Positions 46,681-56,400 are shown, counted from the first letter of the stretch. The stretch is 64,000 bases of DNA from an uncultured Roseibium sp. (GCF_963675985.1 NZ_OY780958.1:1426001-1490000), one strand, 5' to 3'. Translations and numbers: made by a program. Notes: generated by a model from the letters alone, not told the origin.

Positions 46681-47471
46681 CCGCCTATCTGGTGGCCCTC
46701 AGGGCCATCGTCGTCCGGGAAGCCTGGCGGTTCCTCAATCAGCGGAGCCGTTTTTTGTCCGCGCTGGTGCGGCCGATGGTCTGGCTGGTGGTTTTCGCCG
46801 CCGGCTTTCGTGCGGCGCTGGGGCTGTCGATCATTCCGCCCTACCAGACCTATATCACTTACGAGGTCTATATCGTTCCGGGCCTGTGCGGCATGATCCA
46901 GCTTTTCAATGCCATGCAGTCCTCGCTGTCCCTTGTCTACGACCGGGAGATGGGGTCCATGCGCCTGTTGCTCACCAGCCCGCTGCCGCGCAGCTGGCTG
47001 CTCTTCTGCAAGCTTCTGGCGGGGACATCCGTCTCGATCCTGCAGGTCTATGTCTTTCTCGGGCTGGCGGCTCTGTTCGGGATCGAAATGCCCGCAACGG
47101 GCTATGTCTACGTTTTCCCGGCGCTGATCGTGTCGGGACTGATGCTGGGCGCGCTCGGGCTGTTGATTTCTTCCACGATCCGGCAACTGGAGAATTTCGC
47201 AGGGGTGATGAATTTCGTCATCTTCCCGATGTTCTTCCTCTCCTCCGCGCTCTATCCCCTTTGGAAGATGCAGGAAAGCTCCAGGCTCCTGCGCGACATA
47301 TGTGCCGTCAATCCGTTCACCCATGCGGTGGAACTGATCCGCTTCGCGCTCTACGGCCAGTTCAACGGGGTCGCGCTTTTATGGGTCGCGGTCGCCTTCG
47401 TCATCTGCATGCTCGGCGCCTTGTGGGGCTACGATCCCGCGCGCACAATGCTCCGCGGCAGGCGCGGTTGA
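46677..47471 (+). CDS. ABC-2-type permease of the PQQ alcohol-dehydrogenase system (LutF/PedC-type)
   Basis: A 264-residue permease with six membrane segments of the ABC-2 class, more often associated with exporters. Motifs include [44 protein letters not shown] and the C-terminal [18 protein letters not shown]. The PedC family is defined by this neighbourhood. A type-2 permease paired with periplasmic binding proteins leaves the transport direction open. It is the last gene of the plus-strand ABC block. Confidence 0.87.
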   Translation: MTAYLVALRAIVVREAWRFLNQRSRFLSALVRPMVWLVVFAAGFRAALGLSIIPPYQTYITYEVYIVPGLCGMIQLFNAMQSSLSLVYDREMGSMRLLLTSPLPRSWLLFCKLLAGTSVSILQVYVFLGLAALFGIEMPATGYVYVFPALIVSGLMLGALGLLISSTIRQLENFAGVMNFVIFPMFFLSSALYPLWKMQESSRLLRDICAVNPFTHAVELIRFALYGQFNGVALLWVAVAFVICMLGALWGYDPARTMLRGRRG

Positions 47472-47592
47472 CAAAGGCCATGAGTGGCGAAAAACCGAGA
47501 CTTTCCGCTGTATTGCCTCAACCGGGGTTTGTCCCAATGCTAACAGGGCAAAGATGGTACTGACGTATCGTCATGTAAGCGGAGGAACCCCT

Positions 47593-48162
47593 ATGATCAA
47601 ATTGCATCCGGCCATTGATAATGGCTTTCCGCCAGCCAAGGCGGGCTTTGCCGGTGGGACGCTGAAATGCCATTGCGCGACCAATCCGGTGACCGTGGAA
47701 GTCGGTGCGCAGACGGCACACAATCATGCCTGCGGCTGCACCAAATGCTGGAAGCCGGCCGGCGCCGTCTTCTCGCAGATTGCAGTTGTCGACCGGAATG
47801 CGGTCAAGGTCACGTCCGGCGAAGAAAAGCTCCATGTCGTCGACCCCAACGCGGCCATCCAGCGCCACGCCTGCAAGGAGTGCGGCGTGCATATGTTCGG
47901 CCGTATCGAAAACAAGGATCATCCCTTCTACGGCCTCGATTTCGTCCATACGGAACTGAGCGATCAGGATGGCTGGTCGCCGCCGGAATTCGCCGCCTTC
48001 GTTTCGTCCGTCATCGAAAGCGGCGTCAGCCCGGACAAGATGCCCGAAATCCGCGCGCGGCTGAAGGAACTCGGCCTGCAGCCCTACGACGCCCTGTCGC
48101 CCGCGCTCATGGATGCGATCGCGACCCATGTCGCAAAACAGAGCGGCGTCCTCGCGGCCTGA
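47593..48162 (+). CDS. gfa: S-(hydroxymethyl)glutathione synthase (glutathione-dependent formaldehyde-activating enzyme)
   Basis: A 189-residue zinc protein that speeds the condensation of formaldehyde with glutathione, feeding FlhA. Zinc cysteines are in [22 protein letters not shown] and [12 protein letters not shown]. The length is canonical. ATG 47593 has GGAGG upstream and lies 121 bp after the permease, so it may have its own promoter. A strong terminator follows it. It closes the formaldehyde module 14 kb away from flhA-fghA. Confidence 0.93.
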   Translation: MIKLHPAIDNGFPPAKAGFAGGTLKCHCATNPVTVEVGAQTAHNHACGCTKCWKPAGAVFSQIAVVDRNAVKVTSGEEKLHVVDPNAAIQRHACKECGVHMFGRIENKDHPFYGLDFVHTELSDQDGWSPPEFAAFVSSVIESGVSPDKMPEIRARLKELGLQPYDALSPALMDAIATHVAKQSGVLAA

Positions 48163-48201
48163 CGGCCGCTTACAAGATGCGTCCACCTCCCAGGACCAGC
48201 C

Positions 48202-48237
48202 GGAGCATCCTGCGTTCAGGCGAGCGCAGGATGCTCC
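48202..48237 (+). terminator. rho-independent terminator after gfa
   Basis: GGAGCATCCTGCG (48202-48214) pairs perfectly over 13 bp with CGCAGGATGCTCC (48225-48237) across a ten-base loop and is followed by ATTTATTT. This is the strongest terminator-like structure in the window and marks the right end of the XoxF region. Confidence 0.85.
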
Positions 48238-48602
48238 ATTTATTTGAGGGGTTCAATTTGTCTTCTCTCACGTGCCTGCACATGAAAGCGGCACAAGGTG
48301 GTGCTTCCAGACCGACGAAGCCGCTAATGCGTTCCATCAGCGGTTCGGCGGCGAGCGCTACACCGTATTTCCGCGTTTTGGCCGTTCGCAGTAATTCATG
48401 GAGCTTCAACCCGAATTTCTCGGATTGGGTAATGGGGTGGACTATCGGGTGGAGCGATCCAGAGCGACCGGTAATGGGGTTGTCCCCCTGGCTGCGGCTT
48501 ATGCGTGGCAAATTTTTAAGGCTGCCTATTGCAGGTAGCGAAGAAATTGCATGTCTACCGGAACCTCTTTAACTTCAAATCGTCTGTTTTAAGGAGGGGC
48601 TG
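48238..48602. other. intergenic stretch before the pentapeptide-TIR gene
   Basis: A 365-bp segment with no convincing gene and lower GC. A minus-strand open frame (48170-48511) crosses the terminator and has no ribosome-binding site or domain, so I do not call it. GTAATGGGG occurs twice (around 48430 and 48471). An AAGGAGGGG site ends it, serving the following gene. Confidence 0.5.
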
Positions 48603-50822
48603 GTGGCAAACTCCCAGCATTTGAAGTGGTTGCTTGAAGAAGGGGGCGCAGCGTGGAATGCGCGCCGTCGGAATGGCCCATTTCTGCCTGACCTGCAGGG
48701 GGCGAACCTGCAGGGGGCGAACCTGCCGGAGGCGAACCTGCAGGAGGCGGACCTGCTGGGGGCGGACCTGCGGGGGGCGAACCTGCTGAGGGCGAACCTG
48801 CAGGAGGCGAACCTGCAGGAGGCGGACCTGCGGGGGGCGAACCTGCCGGAGGCGAACCTGCAGGAGGCGGACCTGCTGGGGGCGAACCTGCAGGAGGCGA
48901 ACCTGCAGGGGGCGGACCTGCGGAGGGCGGACCTGCAGGGGGCGGACCTGCTGTGGGCGAACCTGCAGGAGGCGAACCTGCAGGAGGCGAACCTGCAGGA
49001 GGCGGACCTGCGGGGGGCGGACCTGCGGGGGGCGAACCTGCAGGAGGCGGACCTGCTGGGGGCGAACCTGCAGGAGGCGAACCTGCAGGGGGCGGACCTG
49101 CGGGGGGCGGACCTGCGGGGGGCGAACCTGCAGGAGGCGGACCTGCAGGAGGCGAACCTGCAGGGGGCGGACCTGCTGGGGGCGGACCTGCAGGGGGCGG
49201 ACCTGCAGGAGGCGAAACTGCAGGAGGCGAACCTGCTGAGGGCGGACCTGCAGGGGGCGGACCTGCGGGGGGCGGACCTGCAGGGGGCGGACCTGCGGGG
49301 GGCGAACCTGCAGGAGGCGAAACTGCAGGAGGCGGACCTGCGGAGGGCGGACCTGCAGGGGGCGGACCTGCAGGGGGCGAACCTGCAGGAGGCGAACCTG
49401 CAGGAGGCGGACATTAGATCGCTAAAATCGGCCTTGCCCACAAAAAATGCCGGCAAGGCCGATTTTACCCTCGCCCTAGGCGTCACTCAAAGTCAACTAG
49501 ACACGATGATCGGTGATACCGGGGTGCTGTTGCCGGATCATCTGAAACATCCTGAGCATTGGCCCGAATGGTATGAGGAGGATGGCAACGACGAGGAGGT
49601 TGCGCCTGATCCCGCTGGTCCATTTGTTTTTCTTTCCTATGAGCATCAAGATCGGGAACACATCGCGACAATCCGGAAAAGTCTGACCGGCGCCGGCATA
49701 CCCTGCTGGTGGGATCAGGACATCAGCCCTGGCAGCGAATGGCGTACTGAAATTGGACAACGGCTCAAGGCCGCGACGGTTGTTCTGACCTTCTGGACCT
49801 CGCGCAGCACGGAATCGAAAGGGGTTATCGAGGAAGCCTCAAATGCTCAGACAAAGGGCAAGCTCACGCATGTTCGTCTTGACGGATCAGAGCTTCCCTA
49901 CGGATTTGCGGAAACGCAATATCTGGACCTGACCAATTGGCAGGGGAGCGCAACCGATCCGCGTTTCCTATCGTTGATTCAGGTACTTCGTGACCGGCTC
50001 TATCCTCCGGACAGAAGAACCGTTCTTGGCAGGGTTTCCGATACAGGCCCTGTCACTGCTGTTCCTGAGCGGGGAAAGATCGGCATCACGGACACGCCTC
50101 CGGACGGCAAGCCCCGGCTTGACGACCCGACGGATCTTGAAAACCGTTTTCAGGCTGTCATCCATAACTGCGAGGAGTTTCTTGCCCAATGGGACGAACT
50201 GCAACCCAATGTGCCGGCGACGATCAAACGCAATGTCGAGAAATGCCGTCATATGGCGGAAACCATGGCGCACAGCTGGTACCCTTGGGAGATGCAGATC
50301 GGCATTATCGAAATCCGGCTCGAGGAAGACACAGACAGCGACTGGAGGGGGATCGATAAGGTTGCGGTTCTCGTTGTCGAGCAGATCTGGAACCTTAAAC
50401 CGCATCTCAAACGGGAGGCTCTGCCGGGCACTGAACCCGCAGAACCGAAAATCGCTCCTGAAATCAGGTTCGATGAGAAAACAAACGACCGGATTTCGGA
50501 CGCCTCGGACGCTGTCGGCAATATCCTCGAAACACCTGCTTCCGAAGATGTTTTCACGGAAGAGGCCCGCGAGTTTCTTCAAGAGACCAAGCATGAACTT
50601 GCAGAAGGCTTGGAGCGGCTGGACAACCCGAATGAGGGAGCCTCCCAATCGCGCTTTCGATTTTGGAGAGCCGCAATCAGGGGCTTGGCCGGGTTTGTAA
50701 TAGGCGCTGTAACATTGACTGCCCCCGGTACGATATCAAGCCTTCTGACAAATCCTGAAGCGGCGAAGACCCTTCACTCATACTTGAAGATGCTTCTGGA
50801 GCTACTGCAGAGCTTTTTTTGA
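48603..50822 (+). CDS. pentapeptide-repeat / TIR-domain / C-terminal membrane protein
   Basis: A 739-residue protein with GTG start and AAGGAGG upstream. Residues 31-270 are 48 uninterrupted A(D/N)LxG/E-type pentapeptides, predicted to form a twelve-coil right-handed beta-helix. Residues about 337-460 are a TIR domain (PFVFLSYEHQDREHIATIRKSL, GIPCWWDQDISPGSEWRTEI, candidate catalytic Glu410 or Glu411 in GVIEEASNA). A linker and helical region (about 500-690) end in a hydrophobic segment (RGLAGFVIGAVTLTAPG, about 692-710) and an amphipathic tail. TIR domains in bacteria are often NAD-cleaving immune effectors. No partner genes are adjacent, so it is a stand-alone candidate effector. Part of the gene is compositionally unlike its neighbours. 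Confidence 0.88.
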   Translation: MANSQHLKWLLEEGGAAWNARRRNGPFLPDLQGANLQGANLPEANLQEADLLGADLRGANLLRANLQEANLQEADLRGANLPEANLQEADLLGANLQEANLQGADLRRADLQGADLLWANLQEANLQEANLQEADLRGADLRGANLQEADLLGANLQEANLQGADLRGADLRGANLQEADLQEANLQGADLLGADLQGADLQEAKLQEANLLRADLQGADLRGADLQGADLRGANLQEAKLQEADLRRADLQGADLQGANLQEANLQEADIRSLKSALPTKNAGKADFTLALGVTQSQLDTMIGDTGVLLPDHLKHPEHWPEWYEEDGNDEEVAPDPAGPFVFLSYEHQDREHIATIRKSLTGAGIPCWWDQDISPGSEWRTEIGQRLKAATVVLTFWTSRSTESKGVIEEASNAQTKGKLTHVRLDGSELPYGFAETQYLDLTNWQGSATDPRFLSLIQVLRDRLYPPDRRTVLGRVSDTGPVTAVPERGKIGITDTPPDGKPRLDDPTDLENRFQAVIHNCEEFLAQWDELQPNVPATIKRNVEKCRHMAETMAHSWYPWEMQIGIIEIRLEEDTDSDWRGIDKVAVLVVEQIWNLKPHLKREALPGTEPAEPKIAPEIRFDEKTNDRISDASDAVGNILETPASEDVFTEEAREFLQETKHELAEGLERLDNPNEGASQSRFRFWRAAIRGLAGFVIGAVTLTAPGTISSLLTNPEAAKTLHSYLKMLLELLQSFF
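48693..49412 (+). repeat. 48-copy 15-bp tandem DNA repeat encoding the pentapeptide helix
   Basis: Every unit is a variant of CTG-CxG-GxG-GCG-(A/G)AC with the same leucine codon (CTG) and alanine codon (GCG) throughout. Only the second, third and fifth codons vary among a few states. Longer blocks recur, for example the series LQEAD-LLGAN-LQEAN-LQGAD-LR at units 12-16 and again at 24-28. DNA-level sameness this strong points to recent expansion or gene conversion and leaves long open frames on other reading frames and on the opposite strand. Confidence 0.92.
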
Positions 50823-50871
50823 AGCCTGTTTTGTCTTCTAAACTGGATGCCAAGTGAAGTTGCGCGCTATA

Positions 50872-50908
50872 CCAGACGTACCGAAACGCACTCGCGGAGA
50901 GCGTCTGG
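50872..50908. repeat. inverted repeat between the TIR gene and tRNA-Asn
   Basis: CCAGACG (50872-50878) and CGTCTGG (50902-50908) are exact complements 23 bases apart, in the 112-bp gap. It may terminate the TIR-gene transcript or the tRNA transcript coming from the other side. No U-tract supports either choice strongly. Confidence 0.35.
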
Positions 50909-50934
50909 ATTCTGCGATTTTCAGGAAGGGCGGG

Positions 50935-51010
50935 TGGCTCCCCAGGCCGGACTCGAACCAGCGACCCAGCGATTAACAGTCGCTTGCTCTACCAACTGAG
51001 CTACTGGGGA
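50935..51010 (-). tRNA. tRNA-Asn (GTT anticodon)
   Basis: Read on the minus strand, 51010 down to 50935 gives a 76-nt cloverleaf with encoded CCA. The acceptor TCCCCAG pairs with CTGGGGA, the D-loop is AGCTCAGTTGGTAGAGCA, the anticodon loop CTGTTAA carries GTT, and the T-loop is GGTTCGAGTCC. Discriminator base is G. It lies just right of the pentapeptide-TIR gene, and its 3-prime end faces that gene. Confidence 0.95.
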
Positions 51011-51261
51011 TCACCACCGGGCGGTGAACTTGCGTCCGCCGCGTCAGTGGGGATGCGTATATCAAAGGCTTTGGCCATTTGCCAAGCCCTCAGTGAAGAT
51101 ATTTTTGCCGAAAACGAAATCCGGTCCGTTCCGGTGTGGAAAACTTTCGTCTTTACAAGGGGCTAACCGTTAAGCCGGCAGACCTCGGAGCGCCGAATAC
51201 GAGGGCGCGCATGTCGGGCTTTCGGTCTGCGATCCCAACCTCGTCCGGAGTTCCGTTTCCA

Positions 51262-51525
51262 GCGAAGGTGTAAACGGGCGCTTCTTGTTTGACGGGGAAC
51301 AAGAGGGTAAAGTCCGGGCGTCACGGTTCCCCGTGTCGGGCAAAGCCCGAGGGGATCAAACGGGAATAGGGTGCGGGACGACTCAGCCAGAGGTCCCAAA
51401 TCCCTAGCTGCCCCCGCAACTGTTAGCGGTGAATTCCGTCGCATCCAAGCCACTGGACAGACTTCGGTCCTCCGGGAAGGCGCGGCGAGAATGTTGACCC
51501 GCAAGCCAGGAAACCGGCCGGACAT
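51262..51525 (+). ncRNA. cobalamin riboswitch
   Basis: The leader contains the conserved cobalamin-riboswitch elements in order: a GGGAATAGGGTGCGGG segment, GCCCCCGCAACTG, GCCACTG (51449-51455) and the B12 box AAGCCAGGAAACCGGCC (51503-51519). It lies on the plus strand upstream of cobU-cobW-cobN-cobO-cobQ. Adenosylcobalamin binding should switch the operon off, either by termination or by masking a ribosome-binding site. End points are approximate. Confidence 0.9.
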
Positions 51526-51573
51526 CTGGACTTTACTCGAAACGCCGTCGGGTGGACGGCAGGGAGAACGAGC

Positions 51574-51654
51574 ATGAAGAATTACAGGACATCACTGGCG
51601 GCCGTTGCCGCGATCCATGGCGCATCCGGCGTCGGAAGGGGCGCCTGCCTCTGA
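51574..51654 (+). CDS. short 26-residue ORF directly behind the riboswitch
   Basis: ATG 51574 follows AGGGAGA at good spacing and opens a 26-codon frame (MKNYRTSLAAVAAIHGASGV...). It ends at TGA 51652-51654. It begins like a signal peptide but stops early. The next 200 bases up to cobU carry only low-quality frames. It may be a leader peptide through which the riboswitch controls translation, or the decayed start of a lost first gene of the operon. Confidence 0.35.
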   Translation: MKNYRTSLAAVAAIHGASGVGRGACL

Positions 51655-51853
51655 GCGGGCGGATGCTTCCGGAACATTCGGATGGTCCGCCGGATCATGG
51701 AGCCGGGTCCTGGCGCGGAAGGCGCTGTGGCTCTGGTGCTTGCCCTTACGAGGTCTGTTCCTTTCCCTTATACGTGGCGAATGATGCAATGCCCTGGTGG
51801 CGGCGTGCCGGGGATGCCGGACTGCGTTCCCGGCGTAGCGGAAGGTGAAGGCC

Positions 51854-52402
51854 GTGAGTGAACAACACGCCTACGGCTCGCTCGTTCTCGGTGGCGCCCG
51901 GTCCGGCAAAAGCCGTTTTGCCGAAGACCTGGTCGTCCGTTCCGGCCTTGCCAGAGTTTATGTCGCGACCGGAACCGCGTTCGACAGCGAAATGGAAAAG
52001 CGCATCGCCGCGCACCGGACCCAGCGCGGCACGGGCTGGCGCACTGTGGAGGAGCAGACGGATCTTGCCGGCGTTCTCGCGCGTGAAGCCAACCCGGGCA
52101 CCGTGCTCCTCGTCGACTGCCTGACCCTCTGGCTCAACAACCTGATGATGGCGGAGAAGGACCTGACGGCAGAAAGCGCGCGGCTTTGCGAGGCAGTGTC
52201 CGCGCTTGCCGGCCCCTGTCTTTTCGTTTCCAACGAGGTCGGCCTGGGCATTGTTCCGGACAATCGGCTGTCACGGGCGTTCCGTGATGCCCAGGGGCGT
52301 CTCAACCAGGATATGGCGGCGGTGTGCAGCAAGGTGATTTTCGTTGCCGCCGGCCAGCCGATTCTTCTCAAACCGAATCAACAACCGGAAATAACATTAT
52401 GA
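51854..52402 (+). CDS. cobU: adenosylcobinamide kinase / adenosylcobinamide-phosphate guanylyltransferase
   Basis: A 182-residue bifunctional enzyme (CobU, also named CobP) that phosphorylates adenosylcobinamide and adds GMP in nucleotide-loop assembly. The P-loop is GGARSGKSRFAE, with the VATGTAFDSEMEKRIAAHRTQRGTGWRTVEE block and LVDCLTLWLNN. GTG 51854 has GGAAGG at good spacing. GTG 51845 would add three residues. It is the first clear gene after the riboswitch. The stop overlaps cobW (ATGA). Confidence 0.92.
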   Translation: MSEQHAYGSLVLGGARSGKSRFAEDLVVRSGLARVYVATGTAFDSEMEKRIAAHRTQRGTGWRTVEEQTDLAGVLAREANPGTVLLVDCLTLWLNNLMMAEKDLTAESARLCEAVSALAGPCLFVSNEVGLGIVPDNRLSRAFRDAQGRLNQDMAAVCSKVIFVAAGQPILLKPNQQPEITL

Positions 52403-53487
52403 AAACCGGACAGAAAATTCCCGCGACCATCGTTACCGGCTTTCTCGGCGCCGGCAAGACGACGCTGATCCGTAACCTGTTGCAGAACGCTGCGGGCAAG
52501 AAGATTGCGCTGATCGTCAACGAGTTCGGCGACATGGGGTTCGACGGCTCGCTGGTCAACGGCTGCGCCGACCCGGATTGCGCTGCCGAAGAGGTGGTCG
52601 AACTGACCAACGGCTGCATCTGCTGCACGGTGGCCGACGATTTCCTGCCGACCATGGAAATGCTTCTCGCCCGCGCCGAGCCGCCGGAGCATATCGTCAT
52701 CGAGACCTCGGGCCTGGCGCTGCCGCAGCCGCTGGTGCGCGCCTTTTCCTGGCCGAGCGTCAAGCCGAAGGTGACGGTAGACGGCGTGGTGACAGTGCTT
52801 GATGCGGCGGCGCTTGCCGAGGGCCGGATCGCTCTGGACGAAGACGCGCTTGCGGCCCAACGGGCCGCGGACGAGGCTCTCGATCATGACAGCCCGGTGG
52901 AGGAACTGTTCCACGATCAGCTCGCCTGTGCCGATCTGGTTGTGCTCAACAAGGCGGATCTGATTTCCGAAGAGGCGCTGGCAGGCATTCAGAAAAAGAT
53001 CGGCGCGGACGTGCGCCCGAACGTGCATATTGTGGCTTCGGAAAAGGGCACGCTGCCGATCGAGGTGCTGCTGGGCCGGGGGTCGGCGGCCGAAGACGAT
53101 ATCCATAACCGGCATGAGCATCATCATCATCATGATGACGATCATGATCACGACGATCACGATGACCATGATCACCACCATCATGACCATCATCACCACG
53201 ACGATTTCGAAAGTCATGTGTTGCCGGTTGCCGGCTTCGCCAGCTTGAAGGACGCGGAGGCGAAGGTGCTTGAGGCAATGACGCTGAAAGGCGTGTTGCG
53301 CATCAAGGGCGCCGTTGCCATCGACGGCAAGGCCGCACCTGCCATGGTGCAGGCCGTCGGCCCGCGGGTGGAAACCTGGTTTGCCGCAGGCGCAGAGAGT
53401 GCCGGCAAGCTGGTGGTGATCGGGTTGAAGGGACTGGATCTGGAGCAGGTGCGTTCCATTCTCGATACGGCTGAGGCCGCAGCCTGA
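52399..53487 (+). CDS. cobW: cobalamin-biosynthesis GTPase CobW
   Basis: A 362-residue COG0523 metallochaperone GTPase. The P-loop is GFLGAGKTTLI, the metal-binding CxCC is in NGCICCT, and the guanine-specificity motif is NKAD. A spectacular His/Asp run (about residues 237-269, nt 53107-53205) forms a metal-binding loop between the GTPase and the C-terminal CobW_C domain. It probably delivers cobalt to the CobNST chelatase whose large subunit is encoded 4 bp downstream. The low-complexity stretch is rich in CAT/CAC/GAT triplets. Confidence 0.95.
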   Translation: MKTGQKIPATIVTGFLGAGKTTLIRNLLQNAAGKKIALIVNEFGDMGFDGSLVNGCADPDCAAEEVVELTNGCICCTVADDFLPTMEMLLARAEPPEHIVIETSGLALPQPLVRAFSWPSVKPKVTVDGVVTVLDAAALAEGRIALDEDALAAQRAADEALDHDSPVEELFHDQLACADLVVLNKADLISEEALAGIQKKIGADVRPNVHIVASEKGTLPIEVLLGRGSAAEDDIHNRHEHHHHHDDDHDHDDHDDHDHHHHDHHHHDDFESHVLPVAGFASLKDAEAKVLEAMTLKGVLRIKGAVAIDGKAAPAMVQAVGPRVETWFAAGAESAGKLVVIGLKGLDLEQVRSILDTAEAAA

Positions 53488-53491
53488 CACC

Positions 53492-56400
53492 ATGCATATC
53501 CTCGCCAGCCAGACCCGCCGGATCGACGACGGGGGCGATGCGGTCGATCTCGGCCAGTTGCCCGCCGATATCCTGTTCCTGTCGGCCGCCGATACGGAAC
53601 TCGGGTCCTTCGCTGCCGCCCATCACGGGCTGGGCGAGGACCGCGCGAGCCTGCGGTTGGCGAGTATCATGGCGCTCGGCCATCCCTATTCGGTCGATCT
53701 TTATGCCGAGCAGACGGTTGCCGGTTCGAAGCTGGTGGCCGTGCGTCTGCTCGGCGGCATCGAGTATTGGCGCTACGGGGTCGAGCGGCTTGAGGAAGAA
53801 GCCCGCGCCTCGGGCGTGAAGCTGATCCTGGTGCCCGGGGACGACAAGTGGGACGAAGCCCTGGCCTCCCGCTCGACCGTGCCGTTGGAGGAGGCTCGCC
53901 GGTTCTGGCGCTATTGCGTCGAAGGCGGCAGCGGCAATTATGCGAACGCGCTTCGGTTTCTCGGGTTTCTGGCAGGAAAAGGAGAAGACCCGCTGCCGCC
54001 GGTGCCCCTGCCAAGAGCGGGGATCTATCTGCCGGGCATGACGGCGCCCGACATGGATATGCTGAAGGGCACCTGGGCCGATCCGGCCCGGCCGGTGGCG
54101 GCGATCACGTTTTACCGGGCCCTGGTGCAGGGCGCGCAGACCGCACCGGTCGATGCGCTCGTGGCCGCGCTCGACAGGGCAGGGATCAACGCCTTGCCTG
54201 TCTTCGTTTCCAGTCTGAAGGAAGCCGAATCCGCCGCCGTGCTGGAAAGCCTGTTTGCGGCGGCAAAGCCGGATGTGGTGATTAACGCCACGGCCTTCGC
54301 CGTTTCCAAGGCGGGCGTGGCCCACGAAACGACACCGCTGGATGCGCCGGGCAAGCCGGTGCTGCAGGTGGTGTTTTCCTCGTCCTCCAAAGAAGGCTGG
54401 GAAGAGAGTGACCAGGGCCTGTCGATCCGCGACCTCGCCATGCATGTGGTTTTGCCGGAGGTGGATGGCCGGATTTTGAGCCGTGCCGTCTCCTTCAAGG
54501 AGGAGGGCGCTTACGACGAAGCGACCCAGTCGACGCCGGTGCGGTTTACGCCGGTGCCCGACCGGATCGATTTCGTGGCCGGGCTAGCCGCCAACTGGGC
54601 GAAGCTGTCCCATGTTCCGGCCCGGAACAAGAAGACCGCGTTGATCCTTGCCAATTACCCGAACAAGGACGGCCGGCTCGCCAACGGCGTCGGTCTGGAT
54701 ACGCCAGCCTCCTGTACAGGCCTGCTGCAGGCGATGGGGCGGGCGGGCTATGACGTCGGTGAGGCTCCGGCGACCTCGAAGACGTTGATGGATGTGCTGA
54801 CATCGGGCGTGACCAATGCCCTGGAAGGACGCGGCGCGCGCACCTCGTACCAGTCTCTGAGCGTTGTGGACTACCAGGCGGCATTTGCGCGTTTGCCCCG
54901 AAGCGTCCGTGAGCAGGTGATTGAACGCTGGGGCGCGCCGGAAGACGATCCTCACGTGGTTGACGGCACGTTCCGTCTGGCCCTGCATCGGTTCGGCAAC
55001 CAGGTGGTCGGGATCCAGCCGGCACGTGGCTACAACATCGATCCCAAGGACACCTACCACGATCCGGACCTGGTACCGCCGCATCACTATTTCGCCTTTT
55101 ACATCTGGCTGCGCGAGGTGTTTAGCGCCGATGCCGTGGTCCATCTCGGCAAGCACGGCAATCTGGAATGGCTGCCGGGCAAGGCGCTGGCGCTTTCGCA
55201 AGGCTGTTATCCGGAAGCCGTGCTCGGGCCGGTGCCGAACATCTATCCGTTCATCGTCAACGATCCGGGCGAGGGCGCGCAGGCCAAGCGCCGGACGTCG
55301 GCGGTCATCGTCGATCATCTGACCCCGCCGTTGACCCGTGCAGAAAGCCACGGTGTCTCCGGTGAGCTGGAGATCCTGCTCGATGAATATTATCTGGCCT
55401 CCGGGGTCGACCCGCGCCGGCTGAAAGCGCTCACCCGGGACATTTTGGACGTTGCCGCCCGGCACGGTCTCGACAAGGACATCGGCCTGACCGCCGATAT
55501 GGACGAGACGACGCGGCTTGCCCGGCTCGACGCCCATTTGTGCGACCTGAAGGAACTGCAGATCCGCGACGGGCTGCATGTTCTGGGCGAAAGCCCGGAG
55601 GGTGGATTGCTGACCGATCTGTTGGTCGCTTTGGCCCGCGTGCCCCGTGGGGCCGAGCCCCATCAGGACAGCCTGCAACGAGCGCTCGCAAGGGATCTTG
55701 GGTTTGACGGCTTCGATCCGCTGGATTGCGATTTTTCTGATGCGTGGGCTGGACCAAGGCCGGCCGCTTTGACGGATCTTTCCGACGACCCGTGGCGGTC
55801 TGCGGGCGATACGGTGGAGCGGATCGAGTTGTTGGCACAGAAGCTGGTGAGCGGAGAGCAGGCGCCCGAAAAGGATTGGTTTGCGACCCATGCTGTTCTT
55901 GGGGAGATCGAAACGCGTCTGAAGCCGGCCGTCATCGGCTCCGGCAGGGCGGAAACGCAGGCCGTCCTGACGGCTCTTTCCGGCGGTTTCGTCGTCCCTG
56001 GACCGTCTGGTGCCCCAACGCGCGGGCGGCCGGATGTGCTGCCGACGGGAAAAAACTTCTATTCGGTCGATGTCCGTGCGGTGCCGACGGAGACCGCGTG
56101 GCGGCTCGGGCAGCAGTCCGCAGGTCTCGTCGCAGAGCGTTATTTCCAGGAGGAAGGCGAGTGGCCGACGGCGCTGGTGCTGACCTGCTGGGGCACGGCC
56201 AACATGCGCACCGGCGGCGACGACATTGCCCAGGCGCTGGCGCTGATCGGCGCGCGCCCGGTTTGGGAGGCCGGCTCCGGTCGGGTCACAGGTTTCGAAA
56301 TCCTGTCGCTTGCCGAGCTCGGACGGCCGCGGATCGATGTAACGCTCCGGGTCTCCGGGTTCTTCCGCGACGCCTTTCCGCATCAGATCGACCTGTTCGA

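Noticed and set aside
48170..48511. 113-codon minus-strand frame
   Set aside because: Runs through the strong gfa terminator, lacks a ribosome-binding site and any recognisable domain.
48693..49412. Repeat array considered as CRISPR
   Set aside because: Units are contiguous 15-mers without unique spacers and keep the reading frame of a pentapeptide-repeat protein.
48575..49486. 303-codon minus-strand frame of CRFAS/PCRSA repeats and a GGEPAGG frame at 48953-49417
   Set aside because: Both come from reading the 15-bp pentapeptide repeat in other frames; no start signals and no independent evidence.
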